Source of the DNA: Streptomyces sp. HUAS MG91
GTDB taxonomy: Bacteria; Actinomycetota; Actinomycetes; Streptomycetales; Streptomycetaceae
DNA length: 64,000 nt
Direction: 5' to 3'
Assembly (NCBI RefSeq): GCF_040529335.1
Contig: NZ_CP159534.1
Coordinates: forward strand, 558,001-622,000
A program made the translations under genes and the position numbers. Numbering within the stretch: position 1 is the stretch's first letter; every line of letters starts with the position of its first letter. Positions 26,405-35,231 of the stretch are shown here, piece by piece. The notes below the pieces were generated by a model. It was given only the letters and a program-made list of their open reading frames with translations, ran no database searches and was not told the DNA's origin.

Positions 26405-28477
26405 TCACTTCGCTCCGCGCCCGCGCGCCAGCAGATACATGAAGTACGGCGTGCCGATAACGGCCGTCATGAGACCGGCGCCCAGTTGGGCCGGGGCGAT
26501 CACCGTGCGGCCGACCAGGTCCGCCGTGCAGACGAGGAGCGCGCCGAGGAGCAGGGCGACCGGGAGCACCCGCACGTGGCGGCGGCCGACCAGGGCGCGG
26601 GCCGCGTGCGGTGCGACGAGGCCGACGAAGCCGATGGTGCCCGCGGCGGCCACGGCGGTGGCGCTGAGCAGGACGGCGAGGACCAGGAAGCCGAGGCGGG
26701 CGCGGCTGAGACCGAGGCCGAGCAGCCGGGGGGTGTCCTCGTCGAGCGAGACGAGGTCGAGTTCGGTGCGCCGGTTCAGGGCGACGGCGATGCCGACGAC
26801 CAGGACGAGCGCGAGCGGCAGCGAGTCGGTGTAGGTGCGCCCGTACGTCGATCCGGAGAGCCAGGTCAGCGCCTTGGTGGCGTTGAACGGGTCGGTGAGG
26901 ATGATGAGCAGGCTCGTCAGGGCGGCGGCCCCGGTGGCGACGCCGAAGCCGACGAGGACGAGGCGGTTCTGCTGGAATCCGCCCCGCGCCGCGAGGCCGA
27001 AGACGAGGCCGGCGCTGAGCGCGGCGCCCGCGAAGGCGCCGCCCGCGACGGCCCAGGTGCCGGCCGTCGACACCGAGGTGACGACGATTACGGCGCCCAC
27101 GGCGGCGCCGTTCGTCACACCGAGCACGCCCGGTTCGGCCAGGGGGTTGCGGGTCACGGCCTGCACGATGGTGCCGGCGAGCGCGAGGGCCGTACCGGCG
27201 AGCAGTGCGGCGAGGACGCGGGGCACGCGGGTCTCCAGGACGAAGGAGACCGTCCGGCCCGCGTTGCCCTGTGCCCAGTTGACGACGTCGCCGAGGAGCA
27301 GCTTGCTGTCCCCGAGGAGGACGCCGGCGAGGGCGACGCCGACGAGGGCGACGACCAGGGCGGCCGTGGTGGCGACGGCGGCGGTGCGGCTGCGCAGCCG
27401 CAGCCGGTCGGCCGGGGCGGAGCCGCCCGCGTCCCGCACCCGTGCCGCCAGGACGACGAGGAACACCGCGCCGACGAGGCTGGTGACGACGCCGGTGGGC
27501 ACGGCCACGGCGGTGTCCGCCGACACGACGGCGCGCAGCAGCACGTCGGAGCCGAGCACGAGGGCGGCGCCGACGAGTCCGGTGAACGGCAGCGCGGCCC
27601 GGAACCTGGTGAACGCGTGGAACCTGCGGGTGAGCAGGCGGACCAGGGCGGGTGCGCACAGGCCGATGAAGCCGACGGGTCCGGCGAGGGTGACGGCGGC
27701 CGTGGAGAGCAGTGCGGACAGCACGACGGCGCCGATCCGGGTGCCGCGGACGGGGACGCCGACGCCGCGTGCCGCGTCGTCGCCGAGCGCGAGGGCGTCG
27801 ACGCGGCGGGCGAGCAGCAGCAGTCCGGCCAGGCCGAGGAGTCCGACGGGTGCCATCTGCAGGACGCCGTCGAAGCCGTTCTGCGCGATGCTGCCCTGGT
27901 TCCAGGCGTACAGGCCCTCGGTCTGTTCGGGGAAGAGCAGGATCAGCGCCTGGGTGACGGCGCCGAGGCCGAGGGTGAGAGCGCTGCCCGCGAGGATGAG
28001 CCGGACGGTGCCGGCGCCCAGGCCGGAGAGGCCGAGGACGACGGCCGCCGCCGCGAGGCCGCCGGCGAAGGCGATGCCGGACGACGCGAGCAGCGGCAGC
28101 GAGACGCCGGTGGCGGCGGCGATGCCGAGGGCGAGGTAGGAACCCGCGTTGACGGCGAGGGTGTCCGGCGAGGCGATGGCGTTGCGGCTGATGCGCTGGA
28201 GGGCGTCGCCGGCCGCGCCGAGGAGGGCGCCGACGAGCAGTCCGGCGCACATCCTCGGCAGCCGGGAGGCGACGACGACGGACGCGTCGCCGTTTCCGGC
28301 CCGGCCGGTGAGCGCCTTCCACACCTCGGGGGCGCCGACGGCGGCGGTGCCCTGGGTGATGTCGACGACCGCGAGGGCGGCGAGGAGGACGAGGAGTGCG
28401 GCCGTCACCGCGGCCGCGCCCGTCCGGGATGCGGCCGCCCTGGGACGGGTGGCGGGTGCGGTGGTGGTGACGGCCAT
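26405..28477 (-). CDS. Fused FecCD/FhuB-type iron-siderophore ABC permease
   Basis: A 690-residue inner-membrane protein that is a tandem fusion of two FecCD permeases, as in FhuB. Each half has about ten hydrophobic segments and a conserved coupling loop: GPVGFIGLCAPALVR (about 265) and GTIGFVGLVAPHAAR (about 605). The signature 'RLPRMCAGLLVGALLGAAGDALQ' and 'RVPRVLAALLAGTALALAGTIVQ' mark the start of each half. It forms the channel for a ferric-siderophore importer with the binding protein and ATPase encoded just upstream, four bases apart from the former. Transcription probably begins at the iron box beyond the ATPase gene. Confidence 0.94.
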   Translation of the reverse strand: MAVTTTAPATRPRAAASRTGAAAVTAALLVLLAALAVVDITQGTAAVGAPEVWKALTGRAGNGDASVVVASRLPRMCAGLLVGALLGAAGDALQRISRNAIASPDTLAVNAGSYLALGIAAATGVSLPLLASSGIAFAGGLAAAAVVLGLSGLGAGTVRLILAGSALTLGLGAVTQALILLFPEQTEGLYAWNQGSIAQNGFDGVLQMAPVGLLGLAGLLLLARRVDALALGDDAARGVGVPVRGTRIGAVVLSALLSTAAVTLAGPVGFIGLCAPALVRLLTRRFHAFTRFRAALPFTGLVGAALVLGSDVLLRAVVSADTAVAVPTGVVTSLVGAVFLVVLAARVRDAGGSAPADRLRLRSRTAAVATTAALVVALVGVALAGVLLGDSKLLLGDVVNWAQGNAGRTVSFVLETRVPRVLAALLAGTALALAGTIVQAVTRNPLAEPGVLGVTNGAAVGAVIVVTSVSTAGTWAVAGGAFAGAALSAGLVFGLAARGGFQQNRLVLVGFGVATGAAALTSLLIILTDPFNATKALTWLSGSTYGRTYTDSLPLALVLVVGIAVALNRRTELDLVSLDEDTPRLLGLGLSRARLGFLVLAVLLSATAVAAAGTIGFVGLVAPHAARALVGRRHVRVLPVALLLGALLVCTADLVGRTVIAPAQLGAGLMTAVIGTPYFMYLLARGRGAK

Positions 28478-28481
28478 GGCG

Positions 28482-29465
28482 TTACTTGGTCAGCGCCTCG
28501 ACGACGGAGTCGACGTACCGGCTCATCGACGCGGTCCCGCCGAACATCCAGACGCCGTCGGGCAGCCGGTGCACGTGGTCCTTCTCGACGAACGGCAGCG
28601 AGGTCCAGACCTTGTCCTTCGCGAGGACGCCGTCGAACGGGGTGGCGTTCTTGTCGTCCTTGTTCCCGATGTAGGCGAAGTGCACGTCGGCGGGGAGCTT
28701 GGTGAGGCCTTCGACGTCGGTGGAGCCGAGGCCGTAGCTCTTGTCGCCCTTGACGGTCCAGGCGTTCTTCAGGCCGAGCTTCTCGTTGACGCCGCCGATC
28801 AGCGAACCGCTGGTGTACGGGCGCACGGAGACCTGGTTGGAGGCGACGTAGCCGTCGGCGAAGGCGAAGTCGGCGCCGGACAGGCCGGCGTCGGCGAGCT
28901 TCTTCCTGCCGTCGGCGAGCTTCGCCTCGAAGTCCTTCTTCAGCTCGGTGGACTTCGCGGTGGTGCCGGTGGCCTCGGCGATCAGGTCGAGGTTCTCCGT
29001 CATCCGGCCGATCGGGTCGGAGGCGTCGGCGGAGTTGACGGTGAGCACCGGGGCGATCTTGCGCAGCTGCTTGACGGCGGCGGCCGGGAGATCGGTGGTG
29101 GCGACGACGAGGTCGGGCTTGACGGCGGCGACGGTGTCCATGCTGGGCTCGCCGCGGGTGCCGATGTCCTTGGCGTCGTTGGTGAGCGGGGCGGCCTTGT
29201 CCCACGTCCTGTAGCCCTTGACGTCGGCGACTCCGGCCGGGTCGACGCCGAGGGAGACCAGGCTCTCGACGACGTTCCATTCGGTGCCGACGACGGTCTT
29301 CGCGGGTCCGTCGAGCTTCACCTCGGTGCCCGAGGCGTCGGTCAGGGTGATGGGCTCGGCGCTCTTCTTCGCGTCGGCGTCGGCGGCGGGCTCGGTGGTG
29401 CCGCAGGCGGCGAGGGTGAGGGCCGCGACGGTGGCGGCCGCCGCGGCGATCAGGGCTCGTCTCAT
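28482..29465 (-). CDS. Iron-siderophore-binding lipoprotein
   Basis: A 327-residue FecB/FhuD-type periplasmic-binding-like protein. The signal sequence ends in a lipobox (TLAAC, Cys21), so it is anchored to the outer face of the membrane. The body contains 'VVGTEWNVVESLVSLGVDPAGVAD' and 'AVKPDLVVATTDLPAAAVKQL', typical of the TroA-superfamily binding fold, and ends with 'MFGGTASMSRYVDSVV'. It captures a ferric siderophore of unknown identity for the adjacent permease. Its ATG overlaps the ATPase stop (ATGA), implying coupled translation. Confidence 0.93.
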   Translation of the reverse strand: MRRALIAAAAATVAALTLAACGTTEPAADADAKKSAEPITLTDASGTEVKLDGPAKTVVGTEWNVVESLVSLGVDPAGVADVKGYRTWDKAAPLTNDAKDIGTRGEPSMDTVAAVKPDLVVATTDLPAAAVKQLRKIAPVLTVNSADASDPIGRMTENLDLIAEATGTTAKSTELKKDFEAKLADGRKKLADAGLSGADFAFADGYVASNQVSVRPYTSGSLIGGVNEKLGLKNAWTVKGDKSYGLGSTDVEGLTKLPADVHFAYIGNKDDKNATPFDGVLAKDKVWTSLPFVEKDHVHRLPDGVWMFGGTASMSRYVDSVVEALTK

Positions 29466-30325
29466 GAGGTGGTGCGCAGCCTTTCGGTTCGTGCGTGGTG
29501 GCGGCCGATGGCGCGGGTGCGCAGCCGGCCGGTGAGGGGGTCGGTGTCGACCTCGATGCGGATGCCGTACGTGGTGGTGAGCCGGTCGCCGGTGAGGACG
29601 TCCTCGGGCGTGCCGGAGGCGACGATCCGGCCCGCGTCGAGGAGGAGGATCCGGTCGGCCACGGCGGCGGCCTGGTCGAGGTCGTGCAGGACGGCGCCGA
29701 CGGCGATGCCGTGCTGGTCCGCCAGGTCCCGCATGAGGTCGAGGAGTTCGACCTGGTAGCGCAGGTCGAGGTAGGTCGTGGGTTCGTCCAGCAGGAGGAC
29801 GCCGGTCTCCTGGGCGAGGCAGCCGGCCAGCCAGACGCGCTGCAGCTGGCCGCCGGAGAGGTGTTCGGCGCCGCGGTCGGCGAGTTCGGCGGCGCCGGTC
29901 AGGGCGAGGGCGCGGTCGACCGCCGCCCGGCCGCCGGGGTCCGTCCTGCCCCAGCGTCCGCGGTACGGGTATCGGCCGAACTCGACGACGTCCCGCACCG
30001 TCAGACCGCCGGGCGTGGGGCGCCCTTGGGTGAGCAGGGCGACGTGGCGGGAGAAGTCGCGGGGGCTCAACGCGAGGCCGTCGATCTCGCCGTCGAGCAG
30101 GAGGGTGGCCGCCCTGGGGCGTTGCAGCCGCGCGAGGGTGCGCAGCAGTGTCGACTTGCCGCTGCCGTTCGGCCCCACCAGGACCGTCACTTCGCCGGGC
30201 CGCAACGTCATGGCGGCGCCGTGGACGACGTCGACGCCCTCGTAGGCCACGGTGACGTCGGTGGCCGACAGTTCGTGGCCGTGGCGGCGCGGGGCCGCGC
30301 TGGTGGTCTCTTCAGCTCCAAGCAC
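29462..30325 (-). CDS. Iron-siderophore ABC transporter ATPase
   Basis: A 287-residue FecE/FhuC-type ATPase. Walker A GPNGSGKST (about residue 53), signature LSGGQLQRVWLA (about 155), Walker B VLLLDEPTTYLD and the switch His (VLHDLDQ) are all intact. First gene of the operon ATPase - binding protein - fused permease. An iron box lies five bases upstream of its start codon, so DmdR1/IdeR-type repression by iron is strongly indicated. The C-terminus (RTRAIGRHHART) is basic and variable. Confidence 0.95.
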   Translation of the reverse strand: MLGAEETTSAAPRRHGHELSATDVTVAYEGVDVVHGAAMTLRPGEVTVLVGPNGSGKSTLLRTLARLQRPRAATLLLDGEIDGLALSPRDFSRHVALLTQGRPTPGGLTVRDVVEFGRYPYRGRWGRTDPGGRAAVDRALALTGAAELADRGAEHLSGGQLQRVWLAGCLAQETGVLLLDEPTTYLDLRYQVELLDLMRDLADQHGIAVGAVLHDLDQAAAVADRILLLDAGRIVASGTPEDVLTGDRLTTTYGIRIEVDTDPLTGRLRTRAIGRHHARTERLRTTS

Positions 30326-30329
30326 GCGG

Positions 30330-30348
30330 CAAGGTTAGCCTAACCTAA
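30330..30348 (-). promoter_or_regulatory. DmdR/IdeR iron box
   Basis: CAAGGTTAGCCTAACCTAA matches the 19-bp actinobacterial iron-box consensus at 17 of 19 positions (only the first two differ). It lies directly before the siderophore-importer ATPase start codon, where the bound Fe2+-repressor would block initiation. Confidence 0.9.
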
Positions 30349-30392
30349 GCGCTGCGATTGCCAGGGGGTAGACATCGTCCTCCCAGGCCACA

Positions 30393-30421
30393 GCGGGGGC
30401 ACCGTGCCTCGGTACCCCCGC
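30393..30421. terminator. Hairpin terminator downstream of the discoidin-domain gene
   Basis: GCGGGGG, one mismatch, ACCG (30393-30404) pairs with CGGT, mismatch, CCCCCGC (30410-30421) around a TGCCT loop. It follows the minus-strand discoidin-domain gene. Between it and that gene lie four CCTCA repeats (30434-30453). Confidence 0.65.
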
Positions 30422-30445
30422 CGCGCGTCAGAACCTCACCTCACC

Positions 30446-33400
30446 TCACCTCACCGAGAGCCGGACCAGCCGGACGCGCTCGGACGGCGCCCCCTCCACC
30501 TGGAAGGCGACATAGCGCGCCGACCCCGTGGCGGACAGCCGCCGCACGGGTCCGCGTCCGGAGATCCGGCCCGCGTCCCGGTAGTCGATGCCGTCGTCGC
30601 TGAACTGCACGCGACCGGCGGGTGCGCCGCCGCTCGTCCACTGCGCCTCCACGGCGGCGATGGGCCGGCCGGCGCCGAGATCCACGACCAGCCGGCCGTC
30701 ACGGCCGGGCCGCCAGGACGTGCCCGCGTCGCCGTCCACCACCACGGACGGGTCCGACATCCCTTCGGGCAGCGGGCTGTTGGGGAAGACCCGGCGCCCG
30801 AGAGCCTGGTCCTGGTGCGGATAGGGGGCGGCTCCGCGCAGCTCGACGGTCGTCTCCCTGCGGGCGTGGACCGTGACGGTGGTGGTGTGGCCCTGCCCTT
30901 CGATCCGTACGCGGGTGTCGGCGCCGGAGAGGCGCAGCCGGGCCCCGTTGTCCACCTCGGCGCGCAGGCCCTTCGGCAGCGCGCCGCCCCGGTCCGGGGT
31001 GAGGGTGAAGCGGGGCGGCAGCAGCCGTGCGTCGGCCGCGTCGAGGTGGGCCTCGAAGGACGTGCCGTCGCCGGTCACGGTCTGCACGCCTTCGAAGACC
31101 GCGACGCTCCGCCCGGGCTGCGGGACGGCGACCGTCGTCGTGACGGGGGCGGCGGAGAGGTTGAAGAGGCTGAGGTGTCCGTCGGTCAGGGCCGCGCGCA
31201 CGGCGTCGTCCTTCGCCGTCGGCCCGGCCGCGCGGGCGAGCGCCCCCAGTCGCGTCGCGGACGCCCCGGCGAAGCCCTCGACGACGAGCGGCGCCGCGGG
31301 GCCGTCGGCCAGCACGATCGTGTCGCCGTAGACGGCCAGCGGCCGGTCCGTCCCGCGCACGACGAGTCCGGCCCGGCCGTCGACGTCGAGCCAGTGGCCC
31401 CGGCTGCTCGCGTCGGGGGTCGGCCAGGCGGCCAGGTCCGCCCAGTCGGAGCCGTCGGCCGAGCCCTGGACGCGGTAGGCGCGGCCCGCGGCGGCCTCCC
31501 AGCGCAGGGTGACCTCGGTGACCTCCGCCGCCGCGCCGAGGTCGACCGCCAACCAGCTGTCGGCGCGCGGCCGTTCGGCCTTCGACACCGCCCAGCGAGT
31601 CGCCGGGTCGCCGTCGACGGCCAGGGGCGCCCCCTTGCCCGAGTCGGCGGAGGAGGCCGTCGCGGTCGCGCCGCGGGCCAGGTCCGGGGCGTCGGCGGCG
31701 GCGCGGGCCTCGAAGGCGTACAGGGAGTAGCCGTACGACGGGTCGGGGCGTGCGCCCAGCATCCGCAGGTGGCGGACGGTTGTCTTGGGGAACGTGAGCC
31801 GGTCGACGCGGCCGTCGGCGCTCGCCGCCGGGGACGCGTCCGCCGCGGCGACCGAGGCCTGCCCCTCCTCGAAGCGGTAGGTGCGGTCGCCGTCGAGGCC
31901 CGCGATACCGGGCAGGGTGAGGTTGTGGAGCTCCAAGTGGCCCTCCCCCGCCGCTGTGCCGCTGCTCGCGTAGACGACGGAACCGGTCGGCAGGGTGGTG
32001 AACCCGGCGTGTCCGCCGTCCAGTCGGAGGACGGTCGCGCTGCCGTCGAAGCCGTCGCGCACCTTCTCGTACACGCGCACCGCGCGTCCGCCGACCTTGC
32101 CGGTGGTGGCGGGCAGGAACATGGGGGTGGCGCCGCTGATCCTGAACAGCCAGTCGTCGTGCGCCGGTTGCCAGGCGAACTTCACGAACCCGGCCTTGGA
32201 GACGGCGCCCGCCCAGGCGGCGGGCGACTGGTGGGAGACGAGCCCGGGTCCGGCGCCGAAGTCGGTGACGCCGGCCGCGTGCGCGAACAGCTCTGCGCGC
32301 GAGAACGGTGTCACCTGCCGCTTCTCGCCCGCCGCCCACACGTGCAGCAGATAGCTGATGGCGATCTCGGCGCGCGCCTCGGGCTCGTACTTGGGCTCGC
32401 CGGAGAACTTCGCCAGGCGGTACTCGGGCGGGTACTTCTGGTACGCCTCCAGACGCCCCGCCAGCTCCTGCTCGGCCCGCGCCGCGGCACGGTCGCCGAG
32501 GACCTGCGACAGGAACGCCAGGGGGATCACGTCCCGGCCGTAGAGGTGTTCACGGTCGTTGACCATCGGCATCAGCGGTTCACCCGCGTCGCTCATCACG
32601 CCGAGCAGGGTCCGCCACAGCTCGGGACCGCTCGGCTGGTGCGTGAGCACCTCGGGCAGCGGGCGGCCGGCGGTCAGGAAGTGGGCGGCATTGCGGCCCG
32701 AGGTCCGCCACAGCTCTTCCTGGTAGTGGGGGCCGAAGGAGCCGTGGTTCTCCACGATGAACGTGTCGTAGAGGTTGCGGGCGGTGTTCCGCGCGACCGG
32801 CACGCCGTCGACCAGCGCGGGGTTGGCGAGGTCGGCGGGCGGCAGCCCGGTCTCGTTGCGCGACCACCGGCCGTACGTGTCCGACCAGTCGGCGGCGCGG
32901 GCGTCGTCGGGCGCCCAGGCCAGGGCGGGGGCGAGGGACTGGGCGTACACCCCCATCTCCTCCAGCTTGGTGTCGCCCTCGTGGCCGCCGTCGAGCCCGT
33001 TCGGGGTCCAGGAACCGGAGGCCGGGTCGTTGCCCGTGCCCAACGCCTGCGTGTAGGCGGCCTGTTCACGGGTGATGCGGTCGACGTTCGCGCGGGTGGC
33101 GGCGTCCAGGTCGCCCCAGAGGAGCCGGGCGGCGAGGACGAAGTACAGCTGGAAGGTGGTGTCGAAGAAGAGGGTGCGGCCCCATTCGGTGCCGCCGGTG
33201 AGCCGGTTCGAGGCGGCGAAGTGGCGCAAGGTGGCCAGGGTGCGCCGCGCGAGTTCGTCGCGGCCGATCCCGGCGAGGTCGGCGTCGTAGTCGCCGTGGG
33301 TGAGCAGCAGGGCGTTGCCGAGGACGACGGCGAACCCGAAGTCCTTCGCGGTGTAGTGCCCTTGGGTCTCGTCCCACTGGGTCTCCGACCAGCGCGTGTG

Positions 33401-33574
33401 CCGGAGCAGGACGCGGTGGTACACGGCGGCGATGCCGTCGGGCGCGGCCGTGGTGCCGGTCGCCGCGTGCGCGCTCGCCGGGCCGAACACGGGCGGCAGG
33501 ACGGCAGCCGCCCCCGTGAGGCCGAGAAGGTGGAGAAGGCGCCTGCGGTCGATCGGGGTGTTCAGGGGCGGCAC
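30446..33574 (-). CDS. Secreted discoidin (F5/8 type C)-domain protein, possible polysaccharide-active enzyme
   Basis: A 1042-residue exported protein. The N-terminus has a Tat-like signal (DRRRLLHLLGLTGAAAVL, cleavage near AHA-AT). Residues about 50-450 are helical with a conserved-looking ENHGSFGPHYQEELW segment. A beta-rich region follows, and two F5/8 type C carbohydrate-binding domains are recognisable at about 640-770 (LAVDGDPATRWAV, WLAVDLGAAAEV) and 920-1042 (VVVDGDAGTSWRP, LVVDLGAGRPIAAVE). The helical-toroid plus beta-sandwich layout resembles polysaccharide lyases such as PL8, but no family could be fixed. GTG 33574 with GAGAGGA upstream is used. A perfect 12-bp LacI-like palindrome precedes it, and sugar-import genes follow, so it may release the sugar imported by them. 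Confidence 0.8.
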   Translation of the reverse strand: MPPLNTPIDRRRLLHLLGLTGAAAVLPPVFGPASAHAATGTTAAPDGIAAVYHRVLLRHTRWSETQWDETQGHYTAKDFGFAVVLGNALLLTHGDYDADLAGIGRDELARRTLATLRHFAASNRLTGGTEWGRTLFFDTTFQLYFVLAARLLWGDLDAATRANVDRITREQAAYTQALGTGNDPASGSWTPNGLDGGHEGDTKLEEMGVYAQSLAPALAWAPDDARAADWSDTYGRWSRNETGLPPADLANPALVDGVPVARNTARNLYDTFIVENHGSFGPHYQEELWRTSGRNAAHFLTAGRPLPEVLTHQPSGPELWRTLLGVMSDAGEPLMPMVNDREHLYGRDVIPLAFLSQVLGDRAAARAEQELAGRLEAYQKYPPEYRLAKFSGEPKYEPEARAEIAISYLLHVWAAGEKRQVTPFSRAELFAHAAGVTDFGAGPGLVSHQSPAAWAGAVSKAGFVKFAWQPAHDDWLFRISGATPMFLPATTGKVGGRAVRVYEKVRDGFDGSATVLRLDGGHAGFTTLPTGSVVYASSGTAAGEGHLELHNLTLPGIAGLDGDRTYRFEEGQASVAAADASPAASADGRVDRLTFPKTTVRHLRMLGARPDPSYGYSLYAFEARAAADAPDLARGATATASSADSGKGAPLAVDGDPATRWAVSKAERPRADSWLAVDLGAAAEVTEVTLRWEAAAGRAYRVQGSADGSDWADLAAWPTPDASSRGHWLDVDGRAGLVVRGTDRPLAVYGDTIVLADGPAAPLVVEGFAGASATRLGALARAAGPTAKDDAVRAALTDGHLSLFNLSAAPVTTTVAVPQPGRSVAVFEGVQTVTGDGTSFEAHLDAADARLLPPRFTLTPDRGGALPKGLRAEVDNGARLRLSGADTRVRIEGQGHTTTVTVHARRETTVELRGAAPYPHQDQALGRRVFPNSPLPEGMSDPSVVVDGDAGTSWRPGRDGRLVVDLGAGRPIAAVEAQWTSGGAPAGRVQFSDDGIDYRDAGRISGRGPVRRLSATGSARYVAFQVEGAPSERVRLVRLSVR

Positions 33575-33593
33575 GGGTGGTCCTCTCACGCAA

Positions 33594-33605
33594 GACAACG
33601 TTGTC
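33594..33605. promoter_or_regulatory. LacI-type operator upstream of the discoidin-domain gene
   Basis: GACAACGTTGTC is a perfect 12-bp palindrome 20 bp upstream of the GTG start. Its CAACGTTG core recurs at 40671-40678, before the dehydrogenase operon, so both are probably bound by the LacI regulator encoded at 40801. Confidence 0.7.
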
Positions 33606-33758
33606 AGCTGGGGCCGCCCCATGGTCGGCGTCCGCGTGTACGTACGTCAACGCATGGGACGGAAGTGATTCCGGACGAGCTTCGGGCAGGGGTGACCGGC
33701 CGCGTCGAGGTGGACGGGGAGGCACCGGGGAAACCCGGTGCGGTCGTCCGGGGATCGT

Positions 33759-34355
33759 TCAGTCGTCCGCGCGCAGGTCCACGACGGTGGCGGCGAAGGC
33801 CAGTGGTCCGGGCAGGAGCGGGACCAGCAGCGGCGTGGACCACATCAGCAGTCCGGCGAGGATCACCGCGGCGAGCAGCAGGGCACTCCCCCGGGCGTCA
33901 CCGAGAGTACGCAACAGGCCCGCGCGCAGGGAGAGTTGGTTGTTCTCCGGCAGGGCGGTGCAGCGCAGGGCGGTGACCGCGGCGCCGAGGGTGAGCAGGA
34001 CGAGCGCGGGGGCCATGACGGCGGCTCCGGGCAGGTCGCCGCGGAGCAGGGCCGCGTCGACGAGGACCACCACGGCGACGAGCGGCAGCAGCAGCCCGGC
34101 GGCGAGGGAGCGCACGGTCGTACGGGCGCGCAGCCGGCGGACGAATCCGCCGAGGTCGGCCGGGGTCCCCGTCTCGGCGGCCCGCCGCAGCGTGCCCGAG
34201 GCGGCGGCGAACGCGGCCGGGGCGGTGACCACCGGCAGACAGGCGAGGGTGGTGAGCAGCCCCATCAGGAGCATGTCGGCGAACATCGTGAACCCGGCGC
34301 CGAAGACCTCGCCGGGCTCCCGGCGCCGCGGCGGTGCGGTGACTGTCCTTGCCAT
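33759..34355 (-). CDS. Small membrane protein, DUF624/YesL-like
   Basis: A 198-residue protein with about five hydrophobic segments (MLLMGLLTTLACLPVVTAPA; LAAGLLLPLVAVVVLVDAAL; VMAPALVLLTLGAAVTAL; ALLLAAVILAGLLMW; LLVPLLPGPLAF). Position and topology match the YesL/DUF624 proteins that follow carbohydrate ABC permeases in many Gram-positives; their role is unclear and may be accessory to the importer or its regulation. It lies six bases downstream of the second permease gene. Confidence 0.75.
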   Translation of the reverse strand: MARTVTAPPRRREPGEVFGAGFTMFADMLLMGLLTTLACLPVVTAPAAFAAASGTLRRAAETGTPADLGGFVRRLRARTTVRSLAAGLLLPLVAVVVLVDAALLRGDLPGAAVMAPALVLLTLGAAVTALRCTALPENNQLSLRAGLLRTLGDARGSALLLAAVILAGLLMWSTPLLVPLLPGPLAFAATVVDLRADD

Positions 34356-34361
34356 GCCGGT

Positions 34362-35231
34362 TCAGCCCTTCAGTCCGGAGGTCGCCATGCCCTGTACCAG
34401 GTAGCGCTGGAAGACGAAGAAGAAGAGCACGATGGGCAGCACCGAGATCACCGACATGGCGAACATGGGCCCGTACGCCGAGGTGCTCGACTGGTCGACG
34501 AAGCTGCGCAGCGCCAGGGTGATGGTGAACTTCTCCGGCGCGAACAGGTAGATCATCTGCGTGAAGAAGTCGTTCCACGTCCAGATGAAGGTGAAGATGG
34601 CCGTGGTGATCAGGGCCGGGCGGCTCAACGGCAGGGTGATGGCCCAGTACGTGCGGAAGGCGCCGCAGCCGTCAATGCGCGCCGACTCCTCCAGTTCGCG
34701 GGGCAGTCCGCGCATGAACTGGACGATGAGGAAGACGAAGAACGCCTCGGTGGCGAGGAACTTCGGCAGGATCAGCGGCCAGTAGGTGTCCACCAGGCCG
34801 AGCCGGTTGAAGATGATGTACTGCGGGATCAGCACGACGTGGTGGGGCAGCATCAGCGTCGCCACCATGAAGCCGAACATCGGCCCGCGCATCCGGAACC
34901 GCAGCCGGGCGAAGGCGTAGGCGGCGAGCGAGCAGGACACGACGTTGCCGACGACCGCGCCGACGGCGATCAGCAGTGAGTTGCCGAGCAGCCGGGTCAC
35001 GCTGACGCCGGAGACCCCGTCGAGGGCGGTCGTGTAGTTGGACCATTCCAGGTGGCTGGGCCACAGGTCGAGGCTGGTGACCACCTCGTCGGCCGGCTTG
35101 AGGGAGGTCGCGAGCAGCCAGGCCAGCGGGTAGAGGATCACCAGCAGGGACAGGAGGGCGATCGTGTGGGGCAGCCAGCGCCTGGCGCCGCGCTTCCCGG
35201 CCGTTCCGTTCTCGGCCGCGACGGTACTCAT
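34362..35231 (-). CDS. Carbohydrate ABC transporter permease, MalG/UgpE-like
   Basis: A 289-residue permease with six membrane segments. The EAA loop that contacts the ATPase is EESARIDGCGAFRTYWAITL (about 190-209), and the C-terminus ends in the FQRYLVQGMATSGLKG tail typical of the MalG branch. The start ATG 35231 overlaps the upstream permease stop (ATGA). It pairs with the MalF-like permease and the lipoprotein encoded before it. No ATPase gene is in the operon, so a shared MsiK-type ATPase encoded elsewhere is likely, as is usual in Streptomyces. Confidence 0.95.
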   Translation of the reverse strand: MSTVAAENGTAGKRGARRWLPHTIALLSLLVILYPLAWLLATSLKPADEVVTSLDLWPSHLEWSNYTTALDGVSGVSVTRLLGNSLLIAVGAVVGNVVSCSLAAYAFARLRFRMRGPMFGFMVATLMLPHHVVLIPQYIIFNRLGLVDTYWPLILPKFLATEAFFVFLIVQFMRGLPRELEESARIDGCGAFRTYWAITLPLSRPALITTAIFTFIWTWNDFFTQMIYLFAPEKFTITLALRSFVDQSSTSAYGPMFAMSVISVLPIVLFFFVFQRYLVQGMATSGLKG

